Positions 1-6,861 of a DNA stretch of 64,000 bases are shown here, piece after piece. The notes beneath the pieces are model-generated. The model saw nothing but the letters and a program-made list of their open reading frames with translations. It did not search any database and was not told the origin of the DNA. Location of the stretch: contig QKAS01000051.1 in the NCBI GenBank assembly GCA_003246295.1, forward strand, positions 42,758 through 106,757, given 5' to 3'. A program made the translations under genes and the position numbers. Origin of the DNA: Clostridia bacterium. GTDB taxonomy: Bacteria > Bacillota > Clostridia > Lachnospirales > Lachnospiraceae. Every line of letters begins with the position of its first letter. The stretch's first letter is position 1.

Positions 1-1
1 T

Positions 2-328
2 GATAAAGTTGTAAGAATAGATGATCCAGTTGGAGCAGTCGCAGTTCATGGAGCATGTGGAGCGGCAGGTACCATTATGACAGGAATCTTTTGTAAAACA
101 GAGATTTTAGAAGGAATGGGGATGAGCAGAATGCAGTTTATTGGAATTCAGGCATTAGGTGTTGGATCTGTTATTGTATATGTTGGGATCGTAGCATATA
201 TTCTATTCAAAGTATTAGATAAACTACATGGTCTCAGAGTAAGCGATCAGGAGCAGATTGATGGACTTGACAAGCATGAACATGGTATGAGTGCATATGC
301 GAACTTTAGAATTCATGAAGGTGAGTAA
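2..328 (+). CDS. amt: Ammonium transporter, C-terminal fragment
   Basis: The frame is open from the window edge (no start seen) and gives the last ~108 residues of an Amt/MEP/Rh-family channel. The stretch VRIDDPVGAVAVHGACGA is the conserved Amt segment with the pore histidine (VAVHG). It is followed by a final transmembrane helix (about residues 45-75 of the fragment) and the family's cytoplasmic tail GLDKHEHGMSAY. Amt carries ammonium or ammonia across the membrane, usually under nitrogen control and with a GlnK (PII) partner; no glnK lies downstream here. Transcription probably stops in the hairpin region at 393-477. The family call is firm; the upstream part of the gene lies outside the window. 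Confidence 0.93.
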   Translation, partial: DKVVRIDDPVGAVAVHGACGAAGTIMTGIFCKTEILEGMGMSRMQFIGIQALGVGSVIVYVGIVAYILFKVLDKLHGLRVSDQEQIDGLDKHEHGMSAYANFRIHEGE

Positions 329-392
329 AATATAAATAGTTTTGCAAACAGTATTAATTTAATTACCAGATAGAAAAACAAATAATGTAATT

Positions 393-477
393 AAAACCGA
401 TCCCATAAAAATTAGAATTGATATGCGTCCAGGATACTGGATACACATCTGAATCTAATGATTAGGAGGTCGGTTTT
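393..477. terminator. Nested inverted-repeat region between convergent genes
   Basis: Outer arms AAAACCGA (393-400) and TCGGTTTT (470-477) are exactly complementary. Inside lie ATTAGA/TCTAAT (411-416, 454-459) and TCCAG/CTGGA (428-432, 437-441, loop GATA). The arms end in T-runs on both strands. It sits between the converging amt and histidine-kinase genes, so a bidirectional terminator is the simplest reading. The 69-base interior is longer than in a normal intrinsic terminator. Confidence 0.55.
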
Positions 478-482
478 TATAA

Positions 483-1721
483 TTAAATTGAATCAGTAGG
501 AAGCGTAACAATAAAGGAAGTCCCGTCTTGTGGAGAACTTGTCACCTGAATCCACCCTTTATGTAATTCAGTGATGCTTTTTGCAATCGAAAGGCCAAGG
601 CCATATCCGCCAGTCTGAAGATTACGCGATTGATCGGGACGGTAAAAGCGCTCAAAGAGATGATCAATTACATCAGTCGAAATATACACACCAGTATTTT
701 TAACCTGGAGTTTTATTTTATCCTGCGACTTGTTTAACGATAGTAATATTGTTTCTTTTTCAGGAGTATATTTGCAGGCATTATCCAATAGAATAGATAT
801 TAATTCTTTTAATTGTCCATAATTACCCTTCATAAGCAGTCCGTCTTCGATTTGTGTTTCAAGAACAATATTTTTTTCAAATGCGACAGACTCAAAAGGA
901 AGAGAGACTTCAAAAGCGAGATCGCTCAGAGAAATTAGATCCATTGGAATTATAGAACGTCCTGCATCATTTTTTGCAAGAAACAACATATCTTCAATAA
1001 GTTTTTTCATATGATCAGCTTCTTCTTTAATATAGTTCAGCCATTTCATTTGATTGAAAATTGTATCATTTTTATGATTCATCATAATTCCCGTATTAGC
1101 AAGAATGACTGTAAGGGGAGTTTTTAATTCATGTGAGGCATCGGCTATAAATTGTCTTTGTTGGTTCCATGCGTCTTCTACAGGTTTCACACTCCACTTG
1201 GCCAGTCGAAGACTGATGACAAAAAAGAGAAGTAAACCAAAGAACAAAGCAGATAATAGTATTATGACCAGATGCCCAAAGGACTCATCCTGGAAAGAGG
1301 TATCTAAAAAAGCAATTCTAGTTTCAGTTTCAGTTTGTATAAGTTGATAGGAAAGATTTAAATCAGGTATTCTTCCAGATGAATTTTCTGATGTTTCGAT
1401 ATAAGTAATAGCAGCATCCAGTATTTCTTGAGAAACTTCTAAATTATCACGTAGAAATGTGTTGACGGTTCCGTCTTCATTAATGGTTACTAGAAAGGCA
1501 GCATAATTCTGAAAACGGTTTTCTGTGTCATGTGCACCAATCTGTAGCTTTGGTGCGCTTTTTTTGACATCTTCAAATAGTGTATTTTCAAGAATTTTAT
1601 TTGTCTCTTCCTGTTGTCTTTGATAACTTGTAAAAATAACGGTAGAAACCATAACACATAAAATTAGTCCAACGGATAACATATTAAACAACACAAATTT
1701 ATATTTTAGTTTACGAAGCAT
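483..1721 (-). CDS. Sensor histidine kinase (OmpR-partner class)
   Basis: Membrane histidine kinase of 412 residues. It has TM1 (about 11-33), an extracytoplasmic sensor of ~115 residues, TM2 (about 148-172), then the dimerisation box DASHELKTPL with phospho-acceptor His197, the N box (LLDNACKYTPE) and the G box (GYGLGLSIAK). The start ATG at 1721 is chosen because GGAGG precedes it by 6 bases. A longer frame from 1781 would run deep into the regulator gene. The start overlaps the end of the response-regulator gene by 11 bases (ATGCTTCGTAA), so the two are translationally coupled. The signal sensed is unknown. The pair is divergent from the VTC/DUF4956 genes, which are plausible targets (inference). 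Confidence 0.93.
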   Translation of the reverse strand: MLRKLKYKFVLFNMLSVGLILCVMVSTVIFTSYQRQQEETNKILENTLFEDVKKSAPKLQIGAHDTENRFQNYAAFLVTINEDGTVNTFLRDNLEVSQEILDAAITYIETSENSSGRIPDLNLSYQLIQTETETRIAFLDTSFQDESFGHLVIILLSALFFGLLLFFVISLRLAKWSVKPVEDAWNQQRQFIADASHELKTPLTVILANTGIMMNHKNDTIFNQMKWLNYIKEEADHMKKLIEDMLFLAKNDAGRSIIPMDLISLSDLAFEVSLPFESVAFEKNIVLETQIEDGLLMKGNYGQLKELISILLDNACKYTPEKETILLSLNKSQDKIKLQVKNTGVYISTDVIDHLFERFYRPDQSRNLQTGGYGLGLSIAKSITELHKGWIQVTSSPQDGTSFIVTLPTDSI

Positions 1722-2391
1722 TTGATTCCTCCAGATGATATCCAACCTTTCGAACGGTTCCGATAGAAACGATTGAGCCAAGATAGTTAAATTTTTTTCT
1801 TAAGAATGAAATATAGGCTTCAACATTATTATCTTCAGCATCTGATTCGCTTCCCCAGATTTTAATCAGAATAGATTCTTTTGGGAACACCATTCCAGGA
1901 TTGCTCATTAATAATTTTAGGATTTCAAATTCTTTATATCCAAGTCTAATTGATTTTTTTCCACATTGAAGCATATAGGTATCCAGCTGGAGTGTAAGAT
2001 CTGAAAAGTTAAGAGTCTCAATGAGAACCTCTCCCTGCCGTCTGGAAAGAGCTCGTATTCTTGCAAGAAGTTCCTCGGGAACAAAGGGTTTTGTCATATA
2101 ATCATCTGCACCATAATCAAGACCTTCAATTTTATAACGAACTTCATCTCTGGCCGTAAGCATGAGAACTGGGGTTGCATTTTTATTCTGACGCAGTTTT
2201 CTGACGACATCAAAACCATTTATTTTTGGGAGCATTACATCAAGAACAATCACATCATACTGACCTGATAGTGCATAATCAAGGCCAGTTTCACCATCGT
2301 GTACAATATCAGTCTGATATTTTTGTTCCATAATAATCTGTCCAAGCGTATCTGCCAGACGTATTTCGTCTTCTACAATTAATATTCTCAT
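1711..2391 (-). CDS. OmpR-family response regulator
   Basis: 226 residues with a receiver domain (MRILIVEDE; phospho-acceptor Asp51 in VLDVMLP; conserved Lys in MTKPF) and a C-terminal winged-helix DNA-binding domain (LGYKEFEILKLL, then the recognition-helix area NNVEAYISFLRKK). The start ATG at 2391 has GGAGG 8 bases upstream; an in-frame ATG at 2454 lacks a site and would add 21 unlikely residues. It is first in a two-gene operon with the kinase. Its promoter (2418-2446, minus strand) overlaps the dyad AAAGTTG-N9-CAACTTT, which suggests autoregulation. Which genes it controls is not shown by the sequence; the divergent VTC operon is the obvious candidate. Confidence 0.94.
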   Translation of the reverse strand: MRILIVEDEIRLADTLGQIIMEQKYQTDIVHDGETGLDYALSGQYDVIVLDVMLPKINGFDVVRKLRQNKNATPVLMLTARDEVRYKIEGLDYGADDYMTKPFVPEELLARIRALSRRQGEVLIETLNFSDLTLQLDTYMLQCGKKSIRLGYKEFEILKLLMSNPGMVFPKESILIKIWGSESDAEDNNVEAYISFLRKKFNYLGSIVSIGTVRKVGYHLEESNAS

Positions 2392-2417
2392 ATAGTCTGC
2401 CTCCTTATATATTATAT

Positions 2418-2446
2418 ATGATACGAAGCCTAATGAAAGTTGTAAA
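2418..2446 (-). promoter_or_regulatory. Promoter of the response-regulator/kinase operon
   Basis: Read on the minus strand: -35 TTTACA (complement of 2441-2446), a 17-base spacer and -10 TATCAT (complement of 2418-2423), each 5/6 to consensus. The -35 lies in the dyad AAAGTTG-N9-CAACTTT (2436-2458), a likely regulator site. Confidence 0.55.
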
Positions 2447-2480
2447 CCTTGCAACTTTTCATTCTATGCGCTGAGTTGAG

Positions 2481-2542
2481 TATAATTATGGTTCCTTAAA
2501 ATAGTCTGAAAAAAATTCTTGTATAGTTTCAGACTATTTTAA
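2481..2542 (+). promoter_or_regulatory. -10 element and perfect 16-bp inverted repeat ahead of the VTC gene
   Basis: A TATAAT hexamer lies at 2481-2486 without a good -35. Just downstream, 2496-2511 and 2527-2542 form a perfect 16-bp inverted repeat (ends TTAAAATAG and CTATTTTAA) around a 15-base loop. Transcription from the TATAAT would place the hairpin at the very 5' end of the VTC-DUF4956 mRNA. It may instead be a protein-binding dyad in the divergent control region. Confidence 0.5.
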
Positions 2543-2585
2543 GATTCTGGATTTACAATAACAAAAACGAACAGGAGGTGCTGTG

Positions 2586-3356
2586 ATGAACCAGGAAATA
2601 TTTAAACGATATGAGAAGAAATACTTACTGAATCAATTTCAATATGAAATGTTTCTGAAAAAACTGAGTCATACAATGAAAGAAGATCAGTATGGTAATT
2701 ATACGATTTGTAATATTTATTATGATACAAAGCAATATGAACTGATTAGAAATTCAATAGAAAAGCCATTATATAAAGAAAAGTTTCGTGTCAGGAGCTA
2801 TGGAATACCAAATCATCAAGATAAAGTGTTTCTTGAAATTAAGAAGAAGTTTGACGGTATCGTCTATAAAAGACGTGTTGAGGTAATGTTTGAAGAATTA
2901 AATAGTATCATGAATGATGGTTTCATGAAGGAGGGAAACCAGATTATGAAAGAGATTAGTTGGTTCTTTCAAATGTATCAACCTGAACCAAAAGTATATA
3001 TTGCATATGACAGAGTTGCATATTATGGCATGGATGACCCCGAACTGAGAGTTACTTTTGATAGGAATATCAGGTGGAGAAAAGAAAATCTTGATCTTTC
3101 TGTTAGTGATGATGGTGAAAAAGTTTTAGGACCAAATCAGATTTTAATGGAAATTAAAATTCCAGGAACCATTCCTTTGTGGCTTTCAGAAGCATTAACA
3201 GAATCAAATATTTATCCAATATCATTTTCAAAATACGGAACATGCTATCAAGCGCATCTTTATAAAGACCTATTAACGGACAGTTCTCTTCAATCAAATT
3301 ATAACAAAACCAGCTATCAGCAAGGAGGAAAAATACAATGCTTAGCAGTATCTTAG
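2586..3356 (+). CDS. VTC-domain (polyphosphate polymerase-like) protein
   Basis: 256-residue cytoplasmic protein of the VTC family, a triphosphate-tunnel fold whose yeast member Vtc4 makes polyphosphate from ATP. Visible features are the opening KRYEKKYLL, basic strands KFRVRSYG (Arg68, Arg70), FLEIKKK (Glu84, Lys86), YKRRVE, YDRVAYYG (Arg143), FDRNIRW, the acidic/basic pair MEIKIPG (Glu189, Lys191) and the late SKYG lysine (Lys216). These are the alternating charged tunnel residues expected of the family. The ATG at 2586 is 7 bases after AGGAGG; a GTG at 2583 is closer and less likely. The end overlaps the next gene by 19 bases. Bacterial VTC-DUF4956 pairs are common, but their enzymatic product is not firmly established, so the activity is inferred. 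Confidence 0.86.
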   Translation: MNQEIFKRYEKKYLLNQFQYEMFLKKLSHTMKEDQYGNYTICNIYYDTKQYELIRNSIEKPLYKEKFRVRSYGIPNHQDKVFLEIKKKFDGIVYKRRVEVMFEELNSIMNDGFMKEGNQIMKEISWFFQMYQPEPKVYIAYDRVAYYGMDDPELRVTFDRNIRWRKENLDLSVSDDGEKVLGPNQILMEIKIPGTIPLWLSEALTESNIYPISFSKYGTCYQAHLYKDLLTDSSLQSNYNKTSYQQGGKIQCLAVS

Positions 3357-4021
3357 AAATTGCATCAAATACAACAACCGTAACAATGCAGGGGTTTTTG
3401 ATCTGCACCCTGGCTTCACTCATCTTGGGTGTTTTGGCATCTATGATTTATATGTATCGTAATTCATATCATAAAAATTTTGTTCTCACCCTGGCGTTAA
3501 TGCCAGCAATGATTCAGATTGTTATTATGCTGGTAAATGGGAATCTGGGTACCGGTGTTGCAGTGATGGGGGCATTTAGTCTTGTCCGGTTCCGCTCTGT
3601 GCCTGGGACTGCCAGAGAAATAAGTAGTATCTTTTTTGCGATGGGAATAGGACTGGCAACAGGAATGGGATATATTGGATTTGCAGCCGCATTTCTTGTC
3701 ATGATAGGAATTGCAACATTTATATTAATCCATTCGGGTTTTGGAACGAGTAAGCTGATAGAAAAAGAACTTAAAATTACAATTCCAGAAAATCTTGATT
3801 ATCAGGGTATCTTTGATGATTTGTTTGAGAAATATACGCAGGAGAATAGCCTTGAACAGGTTCGTACCACAAATATGGGCAGTTTGTTCGAACTTAGATA
3901 TAAAATTGAATTGAAACAGGAAGAATTAGAGAAAGAATTTCTGGATGCCTTAAGATGCAGGAATGGAAATCTTCCTATTATATGTGGAAGAAACTCCGGG
4001 AAAGGCCAGGAGTTTCTATAA
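3338..4021 (+). CDS. DUF4956 membrane protein
   Basis: 227 residues. Four hydrophobic helices lie at about 17-39, 46-67, 90-108 and 112-132, followed by a cytoplasmic domain of ~90 residues. The segment between helices, AFSLVRFRSVPGTAREISS then FFAMGIGLATGMGYIG, is the family signature. AAGGAGG precedes the ATG by 9 bases. The start lies inside the VTC gene, so the two proteins are co-translated and probably work together, for example as a membrane partner for a polyphosphate-type enzyme (inference). The CotH kinase-like gene often found with this pair is absent. No function is established for the family. Confidence 0.85.
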   Translation: MLSSILEIASNTTTVTMQGFLICTLASLILGVLASMIYMYRNSYHKNFVLTLALMPAMIQIVIMLVNGNLGTGVAVMGAFSLVRFRSVPGTAREISSIFFAMGIGLATGMGYIGFAAAFLVMIGIATFILIHSGFGTSKLIEKELKITIPENLDYQGIFDDLFEKYTQENSLEQVRTTNMGSLFELRYKIELKQEELEKEFLDALRCRNGNLPIICGRNSGKGQEFL

Positions 4022-4023
4022 AA

Positions 4024-4842
4024 TCAAGGACAAAATCCCTCAAAGATAAACCAGTCAAAATTAGAGCGATTATCAGCCAGTTCCTTTTCTGAATGAATCG
4101 TCCATGCAACTGATAGGTTTTTATATAAACGGCGACACAATCTTCGTGACACAGAATGTTTATCAATACAATTATATGCAACAAAAGTAGGTCTGGTTAA
4201 AAAATTAAAAAGCAGGTGTCGTACAAAAAATAATGCTGGTGATAATTCGCCTTCTCTTAAGAAATTCGAAGACAGTTGTCCGCGAACAACCTGAGGACGA
4301 TTTTTGCGGTACCAGTAGACAGCAAGTGGATGAAAAGATTCAATACAATAAGGACCATTATATTCACGAAGTAAAGTATCAGAGATTTTGCATACATTAC
4401 AGTGAAAATCCTCCAGTTTATATTCAATGATGAGTGGGACACGTCCATCGACAACATCTAATACTTGTTTTAAGGTAGGAATCGTCTCATCGGAGGAAAA
4501 AAGTCGTAATGATTTTAATTCGGAAAGTGTAAGCTCAGAAACTCGTAAGTTTGTTCTGCAAATTCGCTTCAGTGTAAAGTCATGAAAAATAACAGGAATT
4601 CCGTCCTTGCTTAATTGTACGTCAAGTTCAATTCCATATCCAGCATCTGCCGCTCTTTGAATGGCAAGTAACGAATTCTCGGGCGCATCTGACTTATTAT
4701 CGTGTAGACCACGGTGAGCATAATAACGGTGGTTTGATAATATTTTTAAGGAATCAGGTTTCTTTAGCTGAGGCATAATGGCAGCCAAATATAAAAAACA
4801 TAAAATAATGAATATAGATAAAATAAGTAGTAAATAAAACAT
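4024..4842 (-). CDS. Membrane-anchored glycerophosphodiester phosphodiesterase family protein
   Basis: About 272 residues. One N-terminal transmembrane helix (residues 2-25) is followed by a GDPD TIM-barrel: YAHRGLHD (catalytic His, Arg), PENS, GIELDVQLSKDG (metal-binding Glu-x-Asp) and VIFHD (second His). Such enzymes split glycerophosphodiesters into glycerol-3-phosphate and an alcohol; the anchor topology is not certain from sequence. The ATG at 4842 is 8 bases from GAGGAG, better than the in-frame ATG at 4848 (2 bases). Its stop is only 2 bases from the stop of the converging DUF4956 gene, with no terminator between. Substrate unknown; phospholipid head groups or teichoic acid are possibilities. 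Confidence 0.87.
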   Translation of the reverse strand: MFYLLLILSIFIILCFLYLAAIMPQLKKPDSLKILSNHRYYAHRGLHDNKSDAPENSLLAIQRAADAGYGIELDVQLSKDGIPVIFHDFTLKRICRTNLRVSELTLSELKSLRLFSSDETIPTLKQVLDVVDGRVPLIIEYKLEDFHCNVCKISDTLLREYNGPYCIESFHPLAVYWYRKNRPQVVRGQLSSNFLREGELSPALFFVRHLLFNFLTRPTFVAYNCIDKHSVSRRLCRRLYKNLSVAWTIHSEKELADNRSNFDWFIFEGFCP

Positions 4843-4939
4843 AATCATATCTCCTCGTAATTAACACCATTATTATATCACTTTTGAGTAAGTATGCCAT
4901 AAAAATATTAACGTTAAGAATAAAAATAATGAAAGAGAT

Positions 4940-5004
4940 TTGACAAACTGTTAAGCATACTATAGCATATTCAGAGTGAAGAAACGGTCATAGTATACTA
5001 TGAC
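4940..5004 (+). promoter_or_regulatory. Promoter with 18-bp palindromic operator-like site
   Basis: -35 TTGACA (4940-4945), 17-base spacer, -10 TAGCAT (4963-4968). About 20 bases further lies a perfect 18-bp palindrome, 4987-5004, centred on TAGTA|TACTA. The heptamer ATACTAT occurs both in the palindrome (4995-5001) and next to the -10 (4957-4963), as expected of a repressor site. It serves the HAD phosphatase gene. Confidence 0.5.
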
Positions 5005-5067
5005 TTAAGTAACATATATGTAAAGAACGATTGCAGTATGCAGAAAAATTTTTTTGAAAGGACAGAT

Positions 5068-5871
5068 ATGATTAAATTAATTATAAGTGATATTGACGGG
5101 ACGTTAGTTCCGGACGGAACAGATAAAATCAATCATGAAATTTTTAGTGTGATCCAGACTTTGTATAAAAGAGGAATTCGATTTGCAGCAGCGAGCGGAC
5201 GTCAGTTCATCAGCATAAAAAAGTTATTTGAGCCTATAGCAGATATTATTTTTTACATACCGGATGGAGGAAGTGTTGTCCGAACATTAGATGAAACAAT
5301 ATTTGAGGAGACGATACCTCAGGATATTGCCAAGGAAGTTGCCAGAGATATATTAAGCATACCAGGGTGTGATATGATGATTTGTGGAATGAAGGGCACT
5401 TATGTTATGGATAAGAATAGCAAAATGGCTAAATGGTTAATCGATTCCTATCATTTTGATGTGGAGGAAATAAAAAATCTGGACGATGAAATCAATGACG
5501 AAATACTGAAAGTATCGTTATATCATGTGGACGATGCAGAGGGAAAGGCATCAGATTTTTTCATGGATAAGTGGAAAGACACACTACAGCTGAGTTGTGC
5601 TGGAGTTATGTGGATTGACTGTTCCCATAAAAATGCAAATAAAGGAATTGCTTTACAACATTTGCAGAAGTATCTTAAGATTACAAAAGAAGAAACAATG
5701 GCTTTTGGTGATAATATAAACGATTTAGAAATGATTGAAAATTCCGGAATCAGCTATGCAATCGGAAACGCAAGAGATGAAATAAAAGCAGCAGCTGACT
5801 ATATTGCGGATACAAATGTGAATGACGGTGTTTTAAAAGAATTGAAAAAGCTTTTGGCGAAAAGTGAATGA
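5068..5871 (+). CDS. Cof-type HAD-superfamily phosphatase
   Basis: 267 residues of the haloacid-dehalogenase fold, Cof/YbjI-like subfamily (IIB cap). Motif I is SDIDGTLV (nucleophile Asp8, Asp10), motif II is AASGRQ, and motif III/IV is AFGDNINDLEMI near the C terminus, with the typical AIGNARDEIKAAADY ending. Such enzymes dephosphorylate sugar phosphates, flavins or other small molecules; the substrate cannot be read from sequence. The ATG at 5068 is preceded by AAAGGA, whereas the upstream ATG at 5038 has no site. It is transcribed from the promoter at 4940-4968 and appears monocistronic, because a new promoter overlaps its stop codon. Confidence 0.9.
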   Translation: MIKLIISDIDGTLVPDGTDKINHEIFSVIQTLYKRGIRFAAASGRQFISIKKLFEPIADIIFYIPDGGSVVRTLDETIFEETIPQDIAKEVARDILSIPGCDMMICGMKGTYVMDKNSKMAKWLIDSYHFDVEEIKNLDDEINDEILKVSLYHVDDAEGKASDFFMDKWKDTLQLSCAGVMWIDCSHKNANKGIALQHLQKYLKITKEETMAFGDNINDLEMIENSGISYAIGNARDEIKAAADYIADTNVNDGVLKELKKLLAKSE

Positions 5872-5896
5872 CAAATAAGTCTAAAAAGTGTATAAT
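5868..5896 (+). promoter_or_regulatory. Promoter of the Nudix leader
   Basis: -35 ATGACA (5868-5873, overlapping the previous stop codon), 17-base spacer and a perfect -10 TATAAT (5891-5896). Start of transcription near 5903 would give a leader of about 157 bases before the Nudix gene. Confidence 0.65.
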
Positions 5897-5997
5897 AATG
5901 CGCAGTAGTTTACATTAATAAAATATTGAATTTGAAAGCAGTTTGATGCAGATCAATCTTTTCTGAATCGTATTTTGTTAATACCTACTCTCTTTCA

Positions 5998-6031
5998 GGC
6001 TCTTACTGCAGATGCAGTAGGAGCCTTCTCT
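5998..6031 (+). terminator. Terminator-like hairpin in the Nudix leader
   Basis: GGCTCTTACTGCA pairs with TGCAGTAGGAGCC (5998-6025), followed by a mixed T/C tail. An upstream hexamer CCTACT (5984-5989) can pair with AGTAGG (6016-6021), which would break the hairpin. It could be an attenuator, or simply the end of a short RNA begun at ~5903. Confidence 0.5.
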
Positions 6032-6059
6032 CAATTTATAAATAGTTTTGGAGGGGTGT

Positions 6060-6671
6060 ATGAAAAGATTCCGAAAGATAAAGCAACTGACGAACAATCG
6101 ATTTTTAAATCTGTTTCATTTGGAGGCAATTAATAAAAAGGGAGGAGTATTTGATTATTTCTTTGTATCAAGAAACGATCAGGAACATTTGAAACTCCTG
6201 ACGCATGAACTAAAACCAGAGGGGATTGTTATTTATGCCTTAATGCGATCTGATCCCTCTAAACTAATTATGATCAGGCAATATAGGTACCCCCTGGATG
6301 AAGAAATTTTCGAATTGCCCGCGGGTCTTATTGATTATGGTGAAAGTGCAGAAGAAGCAGCAATGAGAGAAATGAAGGAAGAAACAGGAATGAAACTTAC
6401 TATTTACCAAGGTGGAAAACCTTCTTATCGTAGGCCCTTTTTTATGGGGGCAGGCTTTACAGATGAAACGAGTACAACCATTTATGGCTGGGCAGAAGGG
6501 GAAAGCGACATAGTAAATCAGGAGGATTCGGAGATGATTCACACATTAATGGTTGATCGGACAGAAGCAGAAAGGATTTTAAGAGAGGAAAAGGTTTCGA
6601 TGAGAGGTGCCTATCTACTAATGCACTTTATTCATTCGGATCAGGAAAGTCCATTTTCATTTCTAGACTAA
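6060..6671 (+). CDS. Nudix hydrolase, ADP-ribose pyrophosphatase-like
   Basis: 203 residues. The Nudix box spans residues 89-111 (GLIDYGESAEEAAMREMKEE then TGM), an exact fit to GX5EX7REUXEEXGU. The preceding IRQYRYPLDEEIFELPAG resembles the ADP-ribose and nucleotide-sugar pyrophosphatase branch. It would cleave a nucleoside-diphosphate-X compound to NMP and P-X with Mg. The start at 6060 has GGAGGGG close upstream. The leader carries a promoter and hairpin (5868-6031). The substrate is inferred from subfamily resemblance only. Confidence 0.9.
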   Translation: MKRFRKIKQLTNNRFLNLFHLEAINKKGGVFDYFFVSRNDQEHLKLLTHELKPEGIVIYALMRSDPSKLIMIRQYRYPLDEEIFELPAGLIDYGESAEEAAMREMKEETGMKLTIYQGGKPSYRRPFFMGAGFTDETSTTIYGWAEGESDIVNQEDSEMIHTLMVDRTEAERILREEKVSMRGAYLLMHFIHSDQESPFSFLD

Positions 6672-6741
6672 AACGCACACTAAATGTAAAATATAAGCAT
6701 ATAAAATGCATTAATTAATTGATAAAAATGCACAAATACAA

Positions 6742-6770
6742 TTGACAAGTTGCGATGCAGAGATTATAGT
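6742..6770 (+). promoter_or_regulatory. Promoter upstream of the LacI-type regulator
   Basis: -35 TTGACA (6742-6747, perfect), 17-base spacer, -10 TATAGT (6765-6770, 5/6). Transcription should begin near 6777, immediately ahead of the strong hairpin at 6791-6838. Confidence 0.7.
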
Positions 6771-6790
6771 AAATTCGAAATGCTAGTCTC

Positions 6791-6838
6791 AAAAGGTACA
6801 TCTTTAAATGAGATTTTCATTTTAAGTTGTGCCTTTTT
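6791..6838 (+). terminator. Strong terminator hairpin between promoter and LacI-type gene
   Basis: AAAAGGTACA (6791-6800) pairs with TGTGCCTTTT (6828-6837). The inner arms CTT/AAG and AAATGA/TCATTT extend the stem to ~19 pairs with two mismatches and a 5-base loop, ending in a T-run. It lies downstream of a good promoter and upstream of the TTG start, so transcripts must read through it to reach the mannoside operon. Confidence 0.7.
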
Positions 6839-6861
6839 ATCTTTTAACGGGGAGGTTAAAA

